Of a DNA stretch of 28,645 nucleotides, positions 1 to 7,711 are shown in pieces (the stretch's first letter is position 1; each line of letters starts with the position of its first letter). Where the stretch lies: positions 1 to 28,645 of the forward strand of contig JASJGL010000116.1 in the NCBI GenBank assembly GCA_033791545.1, written 5' to 3'. The notes under the pieces are model-generated. The model did not search any database. It was given only the letters and a program-made list of their open reading frames with translations, and was not told the DNA's origin. The stretch is from Antarcticimicrobium sp033791545. Lineage in GTDB: Bacteria > Pseudomonadota > Alphaproteobacteria > Rhodobacterales > Rhodobacteraceae. Position numbers and translations under genes: made by a program.

Positions 1-1363
1 GGTCGGCGATTGCGGGATACAGGTAATCCGTTTTCATTCGGCTGAAGGTTTGCGGATGGCCAAGGTAATGCCCCTCGCCCAGCACCACATCGCGGATCAC
101 GTCAAAGCTGAGCGCATCTTCCGTCACCTCCACCCCTTTCACCGTACGCAGGATTGCACCCAGCAGATCGTTGTCAAGAACGTAGCTTTCGAAACAGGTT
201 CCCATCAGCGACCCGTGCATGCCCGCACATTCGTGGATCATCGAGGCTCCGGCATGGGCGGCAAGCGCCACCGTATAGCCTTTTTCACCACCAGCCTGCA
301 TGTCGGGCAGCTTGCTGTCGGTCATCCCCGCAGGCACCGAGTTGGGCAGATCATAGAACCCCGCCATCTGGGCGCAGGCCGCCGACAACAGCGCCTGCTC
401 GCCCGAGCCGCCGGACATCGCGCCGGTGCGCAGATCGCTGACAAAGGGCCATGTGGCAAAGATGCCCCGGCACATCGGGTCGATGATGTTGCACAGGACC
501 AGACCCGCCAGAACCTCGGCACAGGCCTGCGCGACGGAGCCCGCCAGCGCCGCCGGTGCCGTGGCCCCGGCCTGACCGGCGGCCACCAGCAGGATTGGCA
601 TACCGGCCTCGACGGCGGCCTCCAGCGCGGCGCAGCTTTCGGTGGCAAAGCGCATCGGCGGCACCACATGACAACAGACCGCTGTGCAGAAGGGCCGTTC
701 GCGGAATTCCCCCTCGCCCCCGGCCACCGCGTCCAGCATCGGGATCACCGCCTTGACACTGGCGCTGTCGGTATAGCTGACGGCGATGGATTTCGTCGTT
801 CCCGACAGGCAGGCATAGGTGGTGTTGATATCGAGATCCAGAATGGTCTCGGCATCGCGCGCCACCACCGAGCGGTGATACCAGTGAATATTGTCCATCC
901 GGTCCACCAGCCGGGCAATGTCATACAGATCCGACACCGTGCTTTCGCGGTATTTCCCGCTGTGGAAATCCATGATGGTCGGGGCGGCCCCACCGGTGCC
1001 GGTATGCACACGCCCGCCACCGATTTCGATATCATGGGCGGGGTCGATACCATGCAGGGTGAATTTGCGCCGGGTGCGGGCGATCACATCCTCGACCAGC
1101 GCCCGTGGAAACCGCAACCGCCCCGTGTCATCCACCCAGCATCCTGCTTCGATCGCGCGGGCCTCAAGGCTCGGGGTAACCTGGCTAAGCCCGAGATCTT
1201 CCAGCAGTTGCAGCACAAGCGCATGAATACGCGCGACCTCAGGCTGGGTCAGCGGCTTGTAGCCGCCCCCCAACATGCCCGGCCTGATCGGTGAGGCCAG
1301 AGGCACGGCATTTGCAATGCCTCGGCTGCGGCGGCTTGTTCTTCGCGCGGTGGATACGGCCAT
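1..1363 (-). CDS. MttB-family (trimethylamine methyltransferase-like) corrinoid methyltransferase, partial
   Basis: An open frame of 454 codons starts at the ATG at 1363 (preceded by AGGCGAGG) and runs off the left edge, so the C-terminus is missing; the family is usually about 480-520 residues. Recognisable family segments are HTGTGGAAPTIMDF, the Gly/Ala-rich barrel region around PILLVAAGQAGATAP, and GGSGEQALLSAACAQM. Members of this family move a methyl group from a quaternary or tertiary amine to a corrinoid protein in the cytoplasm. No in-frame TAG is seen, so the visible part encodes no pyrrolysine. It therefore fits the large non-Pyl subgroup, of which the glycine betaine methyltransferase MtgB is a characterised member, rather than true MttB. 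The substrate cannot be read from sequence. The LysR gene immediately upstream is co-directional (91 bp gap) and may control it. The partner corrinoid protein, if any, lies outside the window. Confidence 0.88.
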   Translation of the reverse strand, partial: MAVSTARRTSRRSRGIANAVPLASPIRPGMLGGGYKPLTQPEVARIHALVLQLLEDLGLSQVTPSLEARAIEAGCWVDDTGRLRFPRALVEDVIARTRRKFTLHGIDPAHDIEIGGGRVHTGTGGAAPTIMDFHSGKYRESTVSDLYDIARLVDRMDNIHWYHRSVVARDAETILDLDINTTYACLSGTTKSIAVSYTDSASVKAVIPMLDAVAGGEGEFRERPFCTAVCCHVVPPMRFATESCAALEAAVEAGMPILLVAAGQAGATAPAALAGSVAQACAEVLAGLVLCNIIDPMCRGIFATWPFVSDLRTGAMSGGSGEQALLSAACAQMAGFYDLPNSVPAGMTDSKLPDMQAGGEKGYTVALAAHAGASMIHECAGMHGSLMGTCFESYVLDNDLLGAILRTVKGVEVTEDALSFDVIRDVVLGEGHYLGHPQTFSRMKTDYLYPAIAD

Positions 1364-1454
1364 GTCGGACCTCGCCTGGTTTTTCAAGCCCACTGTGGTG
1401 GCAAGGAAAACCCGCGTTCAAACGATCATTGTGAATGTGTCGCATTCCCCCAGA

Positions 1455-2375
1455 TCATGCCAATTCGCCCCCCGCGCCGATTTCCTCCATGATCCATTGG
1501 AAAAAATCGCCGATCGCCGGGTTCGCCATACGCTCCACAGACGCGCCGATGTAATAGTTGCTGCGGGTCTCCAGCGGCATGCCGACCGGGCAGACAAGGC
1601 GCCCGTCCGCTAGCATCTCATCGGTGATATAGCTCCAGCCCAGGGCGACGCCGCGCCCGGCCTCGGCCCCTTGCAGCACCATCGGATAGCTGTTGAGACG
1701 GATGCCCCGGCGCTCGGGTTCCCCCCTGACGCCCTGATGCGCCAGCCAGACCCGCCAATCGACCGCCCCCCAGATCGTACCGCCGCCCTCCAAATGCAAA
1801 AGGGTCTGGCCCAGAACATCGCTTGGGCGCTGCAACTCGGGGTGATCGCGCAGATAGCCGGGGCTGCACACCGGATAGACCCGCTCGCCGAACAACAGCC
1901 GGGCCTCAACACCGTCCCAGATCCCGTCGCCATACAGAACGGCGATATCGGTATCGCCCTTGTGCAGATCCACCTTCTGATCCGTGGCCAGAACGCGCAG
2001 ATCAATCTCCGGGCGGCGCTCGGAAAAGCGCTCCAGACGCGGCATCAGCCAGTAATAGGAAAAGGCAACCGAGGCCGCGACCGTGATCTGCGGCGCCTCG
2101 GTCACCGCGCGCAGATCCCCGACACAGCGCGAAATCTCATCCAGCCCACGGGTGACCGCGTCGAACAGCCGGCGCCCCGCGCGGGTGAGTTCGATCGCGC
2201 GATGTTTGCGATGAAACAGCGTCTGGCCAAGATCCGCTTCCAAGGCCCTGATCTGGCGACTGACGGCACTTTGGGTCAGGCAAAGTTCGTCTGCGGCCGC
2301 AGTAAAGCTCATCCTCCGAGAGACCGCTTCGAAGGTATGCAGCTGCGACAGGGCTGGCAGGGGGTATTTGCGCAA
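1455..2375 (-). CDS. LysR-family transcriptional regulator (GcvA-like)
   Basis: The protein has an N-terminal winged helix-turn-helix (FTAAADELCLTQSAVSRQIRALEADLG, roughly residues 20-50) followed by a LysR substrate-binding domain. Its overall pattern resembles the GcvA branch: 'PLPALSQLHTFEAVSRRMSFTAAADEL'. I place the start at the TTG at 2375, because GTGAGGA lies 8 nt upstream of it and the protein then begins at the usual place for the family, about 306 residues long. The frame also opens at the GTG at 2390, but that codon has no Shine-Dalgarno sequence and is itself part of the putative one. It reads in the same direction as the methyltransferase gene downstream, so it could activate that gene. 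LysR proteins need a small-molecule co-inducer, which cannot be predicted here. Confidence 0.9.
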   Translation of the reverse strand: MRKYPLPALSQLHTFEAVSRRMSFTAAADELCLTQSAVSRQIRALEADLGQTLFHRKHRAIELTRAGRRLFDAVTRGLDEISRCVGDLRAVTEAPQITVAASVAFSYYWLMPRLERFSERRPEIDLRVLATDQKVDLHKGDTDIAVLYGDGIWDGVEARLLFGERVYPVCSPGYLRDHPELQRPSDVLGQTLLHLEGGGTIWGAVDWRVWLAHQGVRGEPERRGIRLNSYPMVLQGAEAGRGVALGWSYITDEMLADGRLVCPVGMPLETRSNYYIGASVERMANPAIGDFFQWIMEEIGAGGELA

Positions 2376-2515
2376 ATGACAAGTCCTCACGGGAGGGGCT
2401 TACCAATTCAGTATACAAGGTGAGCTGAAAATCCATGAAAAGTTGTCTTCGCACCGTCCACCCCGTGACACGTGACGGCGCGCAAACTACCCTGCCATCG
2501 TCTGCTGTGGCCCCG

Positions 2516-2548
2516 GATCTTCCGCGACCCCGGGGCCGGGGCAAGATC
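2516..2548. repeat. GC-rich inverted repeat downstream of the DUF2207 gene
   Basis: GATCTT at 2516-2521 pairs with AAGATC at 2543-2548, and a second CCCC/GGGG pairing lies inside. It sits about 40 bp beyond the stop codon of the minus-strand DUF2207 gene, where a terminator would be expected. No T-tract follows on that strand, so an intrinsic terminator is only a possibility. Confidence 0.3.
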
Positions 2549-2589
2549 GCCCCTCCGGCGCACGACATGCGCCAGACCGCACAGCGCTG

Positions 2590-4488
2590 TCACCATCCCC
2601 CGCCGCCGCCACCGCCACCGCCAGACCCGGACGCGCCGGAGCCGAACGACGACCCCTCCGGCACACTCGCCGCCATGGAAGAGCTCATCGATGCGGCGAT
2701 GGTCCCGATGTCCTGCGCGATGTGGTCCCGCTGCCCGGCGTACCAGATCGGCGCATAGGTCGCGGCAGCCCCGGCCGTTGAGGTCGCCAGCCACCTCTCG
2801 AAACTCTTGCTCCAACGCCGCTCCACCCCCAGCACGACCGCATAGGGAAGCAGCGTCTCGAAATGCGAGGGCGACATGCGCGGAGCGTCGCGAAGGTTCA
2901 TCCGGTCCTTCTCGGCCAGCGTCAGATACAGGCGCAAACCGGCGATGTGATCCTTTATCTCCCGACCGACTGCCGTGGCGGTGCCGCCAAGGACGAAAAA
3001 GACCTGATTGATCAGCACAAGGCCCCAGCCCATGCTCAGAACAAGCACCGCCCCAGCCGGTCCGAACATGTCACTGAACACGGCCCAGAACACGCCAAAC
3101 AGCGCGAGGCCAAAGACGGCAATCCCGATGATCCCGATCAGGAGGAGCAACCGCCTCCCGGCTGATCCCCGCCGCCACGCCTTGAGCATCTTCCACACCC
3201 CAAGGTCCAGCAGCAGCGGGACACAGCAGGAAAAGGCAAGCATGCCCGCATCCTCCGTCGCGACATCACTGGCAAGAAACCACGCCACCGCGACCCCCAG
3301 AGAGGCCAGCAGCCCGACAAGAAACGGCCCCCTGTTGGGCGTGAAAAACCGGCCTGCGTTCTCGGCCTCGATCGCGGCGCGGAAATCGGTGTTCAGCGTC
3401 TCGATCTCATCGCCATGGGCCCGGTCCAGCGTCAGGGTCTCGCCCGGCGTCCCGAAGGCGTTCATCAGCACCGCTTGTCCGGCCGGAAGCGCATCCGCGG
3501 GCAATTGATCGGTGCGCCGGAGTGTCACCGTCTTGTTCAGATCCTCAAGCGACACATAGCCTTTCACCGCAAGGTCGATCACCGAGGCCGCCAGCGCAGT
3601 CCAGCCACCGCCGGAAAGGCCGCTGTTGTCGATATAGGCGGCCAGCGCTGGCGAAATCCCCTTCGGCAGATCCCAGCGCGGCACGATGACACCCGGTTTC
3701 GGATCGCGCCCGATCACGGACCAGATCGCCAGAAAATAGGCGAAAACCGCGATCAACCCGCCCAACCCGATCATCGCCGCGAGATTGTCGCGCCACCACC
3801 AGACGGTACGCTGCGCCGCCGTCGGTTCGGCCACGACCCCTTTCGGGAGTTGCACCTCGACGGTGATCCCCTCAAACGCATCCAGCGCTCGGGTGGTCCG
3901 GAAAACCGCCTTGTCGCCCGAGATCCGGGCCATTGCGTCCCGCCCGGTCTGGCCGCGCGCGCCGGTATGGGCCGCGACATCCAGCGGCGCGGCGCGCCCC
4001 GGCAAGCTCACGCTGGCGCTGGCGGCCTCGATCGGGAACATCCAGCCATCGCCGGTGACGTTCCACACCAGCAGGTCATAGCCCTCACGAAACCGGATCT
4101 GCCGGTCGGTCAGATAGGCGATCCGGTAGACATGCACCCCCGGCGAAACCTCGGTGTCCGAATCCCCGATACGGACCCGGCTGCCGCCCGTGATCGTCTC
4201 GACGCTCCAAACCTCGGGGATGCCATCGCGCTCCACCGACAGCACCTCGAAAGAGACCCTGCCGCGCCCGCCGTCCGAGTCGATGAAATCGCGCGGGAAA
4301 TCGCGGTAGATGCCGTGCACGACCGCATCGCCTTCGGCAGTCACGGTGATGGTTTCGCTCACTTCGAGCGTACCGTCCTCGCGGATCTGAACATCGGACT
4401 CGAAAAAGCGAATGACCTCTGCGGCCTGCGCCGCCGGGGCGAAACCAAGCAGCAGCACAAAAGCCAACCGGAACACGCAACGCAGCAT
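2590..4488 (-). CDS. DUF2207 membrane protein with Gly-rich C-terminal tail
   Basis: The protein is 632 residues. It begins with a clear signal peptide (LAFVLLLGFAPAAQA, cleavage near residue 22). An extracytoplasmic beta-rich domain follows to about residue 230 (EVIRFFESDVQIREDGTLEVSETI, IYRDFPR), the hallmark of DUF2207. Hydrophobic helices then lie near 235-258 and 388-408, with several more up to about 520. The last residues are a flexible tail, GSGASGSGGGGGGGGGW. Glycine-rich tails of this sort are common in DUF2207 and TPM proteins. The function is unknown; the family is predicted to be an envelope protein and is commonly found beside lemA. The gene starts 8 nt after the lemA stop with no good Shine-Dalgarno sequence, which suggests translational coupling to lemA. 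Confidence 0.88.
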   Translation of the reverse strand: MLRCVFRLAFVLLLGFAPAAQAAEVIRFFESDVQIREDGTLEVSETITVTAEGDAVVHGIYRDFPRDFIDSDGGRGRVSFEVLSVERDGIPEVWSVETITGGSRVRIGDSDTEVSPGVHVYRIAYLTDRQIRFREGYDLLVWNVTGDGWMFPIEAASASVSLPGRAAPLDVAAHTGARGQTGRDAMARISGDKAVFRTTRALDAFEGITVEVQLPKGVVAEPTAAQRTVWWWRDNLAAMIGLGGLIAVFAYFLAIWSVIGRDPKPGVIVPRWDLPKGISPALAAYIDNSGLSGGGWTALAASVIDLAVKGYVSLEDLNKTVTLRRTDQLPADALPAGQAVLMNAFGTPGETLTLDRAHGDEIETLNTDFRAAIEAENAGRFFTPNRGPFLVGLLASLGVAVAWFLASDVATEDAGMLAFSCCVPLLLDLGVWKMLKAWRRGSAGRRLLLLIGIIGIAVFGLALFGVFWAVFSDMFGPAGAVLVLSMGWGLVLINQVFFVLGGTATAVGREIKDHIAGLRLYLTLAEKDRMNLRDAPRMSPSHFETLLPYAVVLGVERRWSKSFERWLATSTAGAAATYAPIWYAGQRDHIAQDIGTIAASMSSSMAASVPEGSSFGSGASGSGGGGGGGGGW

Positions 4489-4496
4489 GGCGAGCG

Positions 4497-5057
4497 TCAG
4501 AACCGGACGGCCGGAACGGCGCGCTCGGCGGCGTCCTCTATCTCGAAATAGGGCTGTTGGGCAAAGCCGAAGCGGCCCGCCACAAGGTTCGAGGGAAAAC
4601 TCTCGACCCGGACATTCAGGTCACGCGCGGCCCCGTTGTAATAGCGTCGCGCCATCTGGATATCATGCTCGATCTTGTCGAGCGCCCCCTGAAGCTCAAG
4701 AAAGGTGCTGCTCGCCTTCAGGTCCGGATAGGCCTCGGAAAGCGCAAAGAGATTGCCCAGTGCCTTGCCCAATGCACTTTCTGCCTTTGCCCGACCCTCG
4801 ACATCTCCCTGCGCGACCCCCACGGCCCGGTTGCGCGCCTCCACGATGACCTCGAACGTCTGGCGTTCATGCGCGGCATAACCTTTGACCGCCTCGATCA
4901 GATTGGGGATCAGGTCGGCCCTCCGCTTGAGCTGGACGTCGATGCCGGACCAGCCCTCGCGCATCATCTGCCGTGCCCGCACCAGCGCGTTGTAAAGAAT
5001 CACAGCATATAGCACCGCGATCAAGACCACGGCGAGAACGATAGAGAAGGCAATCAT
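4497..5057 (-). CDS. lemA: LemA family protein
   Basis: This 186-residue protein has one N-terminal membrane helix (IAFSIVLAVVLIAVLYAVILYNAL). The LemA signature follows: GWSGIDVQLKRRADLIPNLIEAVKGYAAHERQTFE and, later, ARRYYNGAARDLN and FPSNLVAGRFGF. The rest is predicted to be a helical bundle. The start has GGAGA 7 nt upstream. LemA proteins are membrane-anchored and of unsettled function. They frequently sit with DUF2207 or TPM-domain genes, as here, which suggests a joint envelope role. The gene lies between a secreted protein gene (gap 45 bp) and DUF2207 (gap 8 bp), all on the minus strand. Confidence 0.95.
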   Translation of the reverse strand: MIAFSIVLAVVLIAVLYAVILYNALVRARQMMREGWSGIDVQLKRRADLIPNLIEAVKGYAAHERQTFEVIVEARNRAVGVAQGDVEGRAKAESALGKALGNLFALSEAYPDLKASSTFLELQGALDKIEHDIQMARRYYNGAARDLNVRVESFPSNLVAGRFGFAQQPYFEIEDAAERAVPAVRF

Positions 5058-5102
5058 CTGGAAATCTCCGCAGGCACCGGAGGGCGCCGGATGTGAAAGG
5101 GC

Positions 5103-5627
5103 TCAGAAACGACAGTCGGGCATCGGGATCGACAGGAAGTCCCCCTCGACGCCCTGCATTTGGGTGTGATCCATCCTGATCGGATCAAAGGGAACGGCGT
5201 CCTGCGCCGAGGGCGAGAGCTGCACGAGGGAATGACAGCCGGCGAAGTGCGCCTGCCCCCCGGCCCCGGACACCGCTTCGATCACCACCGGGATTGCCGT
5301 CATGAATCTGCCGACGCCAGCGTCGGAAAACCCCTCGCCCATGCGCACCCGGACATGATCGATATCGACGTAGCCGTCCCGAAACGACGCATAATCATCG
5401 TTGAGCGATGCCGCATCCATCGCCGGCGTGCCGCGCAACCGATAGCTATAGGCACGGGCATATTGCCCCAGATTGATCGCGTTGTAATAGGAAACAAGCA
5501 CATCTCGCGCACTGGTGCGGTTGTCGTAATAGTCGGGCGAGGTGAACTGCGATTGCGCCTCTTTCGCCTGCGCCTGAGCTGCCGTGAGGACGGAGAACAG
5601 GATGAGCCCGGCAAGCTTTGCTCTCAT
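5103..5627 (-). CDS. Secreted protein of unknown function, first gene of the lemA cluster
   Basis: I choose the ATG at 5627, which has GGAGG 8 nt upstream; an in-frame ATG at 5642 lacks a ribosome site. The resulting protein of about 174 residues begins with a signal peptide (KLAGLILFSVLTAAQAQA). The mature part contains DVLVSYYNAINLGQYARAYSYR, a pattern seen in NTF2-like/SnoaL-type small domains ('YYxAIN...YxxAYxY'), so a cone-shaped alpha+beta fold is possible. That fold assignment is inference. Two cysteines (in FAGCHSL and MPDCRF) could form a disulfide after export. Its position immediately upstream of lemA and DUF2207 suggests an operon of three envelope genes. I do not recognise a specific function. 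Confidence 0.8.
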   Translation of the reverse strand: MRAKLAGLILFSVLTAAQAQAKEAQSQFTSPDYYDNRTSARDVLVSYYNAINLGQYARAYSYRLRGTPAMDAASLNDDYASFRDGYVDIDHVRVRMGEGFSDAGVGRFMTAIPVVIEAVSGAGGQAHFAGCHSLVQLSPSAQDAVPFDPIRMDHTQMQGVEGDFLSIPMPDCRF

Positions 5628-5737
5628 CTTCAGAGCCTCCATGGTGATCGATTGTTCCGGGGCTCAGACGCGCGATGCCCGACAACAGGAATGTCCAACG
5701 ACAGAGCCAAAGCCGCCACGACAGCCCCGCACCAAGG

Positions 5738-5787
5738 GCCTGCCCCGGTCAACACCCTGCGCCGCAGGTCGGGCATATGGGGCAGGC
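5738..5787. repeat. Nested inverted repeat between two secreted-protein genes
   Basis: GCCTGCCCC at 5738-5746 is the exact complement of GGGGCAGGC at 5779-5787. A smaller CCTGC-GCC-GCAGG hairpin lies inside the loop. It begins about 26 bp beyond the stop codon of the minus-strand gene at 5813-6139. It could be a transcript 3' structure for that gene, but no T-run follows. Confidence 0.4.
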
Positions 5788-5812
5788 AGGCTGCGGCACA
5801 CAAATCCCGCCG

Positions 5813-6139
5813 CTATTCGAACGTGAATGTCCCGACCTTGCATACGTCGACGTCTTCTTGCTTGACCTCGTCGCCGTCCTCGAAAACCGCAAGAAAGTCA
5901 AAGATGCAATGGCCGGTGCCATCGTCGAAATTGACATCGACCGAGGCGCCATGCGGCAGCGTGTCAGCACCGAGAACGTCCTCTTGCCAAGAATCCGTTC
6001 CGTTGTTCGATCCGTAAAATTCGACCATCGTGTAGCCGGTCTTGTTCACGATGGTGACAAGACGATCCGCCGCCAAAGCCGGGGCCGCCACCGCATAACT
6101 CAGGGCCAGCGCAAGTCCGGCAAGTGCGAATTTTCTCAT
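5813..6139 (-). CDS. Small secreted protein with two cysteines, unknown function
   Basis: A 108-residue protein with a signal peptide (KFALAGLALALSYAVAAPALA, cleavage before ADRLV). The mature part of about 84 residues is acidic and beta-rich: VTIVNKTGYTMVEFYGSNNGTDSWQEDVLG, a central HGASVDVNFDDGTGHCIFDF, and a C-terminal DEVKQEDVDVCKVGTFTF. The two cysteines probably form a disulfide in the periplasm. Small proteins of this pattern ('xNxTGYTIxEfY...W..D.LG...L..G..v.v.F.D....C.fD') occur in other alphaproteobacteria, but I know of no assigned function. The start has GGAGA upstream. Its promoter must lie in the region shared with the divergent gene at 6339. Confidence 0.82.
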   Translation of the reverse strand: MRKFALAGLALALSYAVAAPALAADRLVTIVNKTGYTMVEFYGSNNGTDSWQEDVLGADTLPHGASVDVNFDDGTGHCIFDFLAVFEDGDEVKQEDVDVCKVGTFTFE

Positions 6140-6338
6140 ATTGTCTTTTCTCCATGCATCTTCCGGCCGCCTCTCGGCACCAGCGCGTCACGCGTCGTTT
6201 TCTTCGCGTGTCGCATTTCTACGCCTCTCCCCAAAACTTGAACAGCGAAAGCATTGATAAGCCCAGAAATGATCTGTCCTTTGCAAAAAGACCTGCTACA
6301 GGAAGCCGTCAACATGCTGTTTTCAAAGGAATGCAGGC

Positions 6339-7238
6339 GTGAACATGGCCGATACATCATCGCACACCTACAGCGCGGCAGGATTGCTCGACATGCCCGG
6401 ATTCTGGGACGGTCTGGCGCAGGAGCTTCAGGATCTTCTGACGGTGCATTCCTCCATCCCGGCCGAGGTGCATTACCTTGCGGATATCCGGCATTGGGTC
6501 CTGATCCAGATGGCGATCGCACTTCACTTTGAAAACCAACGCGACAATAGGCGCCCGCGCCTTTCCCCCAAGCTCCTGCTGCAGGCGCTCGACGGCACCG
6601 GCATTGCCAGCCGCAATACGGTGCAGGCTTTTCTGCGCGAATTGACCCGGGTGCAGTTCACCGATCTGCCCCCGCGCGAAACAGTGCGACAACGCGCGCC
6701 GCAGGTCTCGGAAAAAAGCAAAAAGCTGATGTTGATCTATCTTGGCATCCATCTGCGGGCGCTCGACACGATCGACGGCGGCAACCGCAGCCCCTTTCTA
6801 TCGAACACCCCCATGTTCCTGCCCTATCTTCAGCCCTGTTTCGCGCGCCGGATCTGCGTCTCCCCCGCGTGGTACAGCCCGCCCGCAGAGATCAAGTGCT
6901 TCACCAATAGCGCCTCGGGCAGCAGCATCCTGCATGATCTGGTACTGGCCAGCCAGCACCAGCAAGCGGATGCGGCAGATCGGATCTGGATCGGCCCCGT
7001 GTCGACGGCGAAACTGTCGCAACGCTATCAGGTTTCAACCGCCCATGTCGCGCGCATGTTGAGCAAGGCGCGCAAACTTGACCTGATGGGCTGGGCACGC
7101 CCCGGGCGGCGCGGCGATTGCTGGCTCTCGGCGCGGCTCGCGCGGTCTTACCTGAGGTGGCAAGCCGAAAAACTGGCCGCGCTGTCGGTTGCCTATTCCG
7201 AAGCACGCGCGGCGTTCGAGGCAGAAAATCGGGCCTGA
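6339..7238 (+). CDS. Hypothetical protein with a probable MarR-like winged helix in its C-terminal half
   Basis: The frame encodes 299 residues. The GTG at 6339 has AAAGGA 8 nt upstream; an in-frame ATG at 6345 is less well placed, so I use the GTG. I do not recognise the family. Two segments look like DNA-binding helix-turn-helix units: LLQALDGTGIASRNTVQAFLREL in the first half, and VSTAKLSQRYQVSTAHVARMLSKARKLDLMGW followed by RPGRRGDCWLSARL, a plausible recognition helix and wing, in the second. No signal peptide or membrane helix is seen. An autonomous transcription factor is the best guess. It is divergent from the small secreted protein gene and may control it. Confidence 0.72.
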   Translation: MNMADTSSHTYSAAGLLDMPGFWDGLAQELQDLLTVHSSIPAEVHYLADIRHWVLIQMAIALHFENQRDNRRPRLSPKLLLQALDGTGIASRNTVQAFLRELTRVQFTDLPPRETVRQRAPQVSEKSKKLMLIYLGIHLRALDTIDGGNRSPFLSNTPMFLPYLQPCFARRICVSPAWYSPPAEIKCFTNSASGSSILHDLVLASQHQQADAADRIWIGPVSTAKLSQRYQVSTAHVARMLSKARKLDLMGWARPGRRGDCWLSARLARSYLRWQAEKLAALSVAYSEARAAFEAENRA

Positions 7239-7711
7239 TCCCCGCGAAGGCCTCCGATGTATGCGCGCTGCACGTTGCCAGTCCCGGTGTCGGCATCACG
7301 GCCGGCCGGAATGGTGGAAAATCCATCCTGCGCAAGACGCTCGGCCCCGAATTCAAAGGCAACGCCGTAGCTGATCGGTGGCCGAACGGGTGTAGCCCAT
7401 GCCAATTCTGCGGCGGGGAAACCCTGCGCGTCTTGGAAAGAAAACCCTGTCCCTTTGCAAATACCATCGCAATGCAGGGCCGTTCAGGGACGGGCCGTCC
7501 TTTCGCACGTCCCCCGTGGCCTTTTCGCAGCAGCAGCAGTACTCTCGGTCTGATACTATCTCCCCGTCAAACGGTCGGAACGCGCAAGACAATCCTTGCC
7601 GCCCACGATATGGTTCGGTCCAGAGGTCAGAGCAGGCGGCCTTTTGTCCCCATGTGAATCGGTCCCACCGGCATGTCGGCATCCATGCAACTAAATGCAG
7701 GTAAAGAAGAA
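7239..7711. other. Gene-poor stretch of about 470 bp
   Basis: Several open frames cross this stretch on both strands. None has a convincing ribosome site or recognisable protein family, and their composition (for example runs such as CCCCE from a CAG repeat near 7529) looks non-coding. The last 60-100 bp should hold the promoter of the MarR-family gene. I see no tRNA, clear terminator or insertion-sequence end. Confidence 0.5.

Noticed and set aside
50..1294. Plus-strand open frame of 414 codons
   Set aside because: It lies wholly opposite the MttB-family gene, is rich in His/Arg/Gln as expected of an antisense frame in GC-rich DNA, and has no recognisable domain.
3415..4551. Plus-strand open frame of 378 codons
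   Set aside because: Antisense of the DUF2207 gene; Arg/His-rich composition and no ribosome site.
6189..6210. CACGCG/CGCGTG inverted repeat in the promoter region of the small secreted protein gene
   Set aside because: Six-base arms with a 10-nt loop in GC-rich DNA are expected by chance; no supporting context.
7526..7540. Short CAG repeat
   Set aside because: Only four copies; too short to call a functional repeat.
7118..7657. Plus-strand open frame of 179 codons running into the gene-poor stretch
   Set aside because: Its first part overlaps the end of the winged-helix gene in another frame; no ribosome site, no recognisable family.
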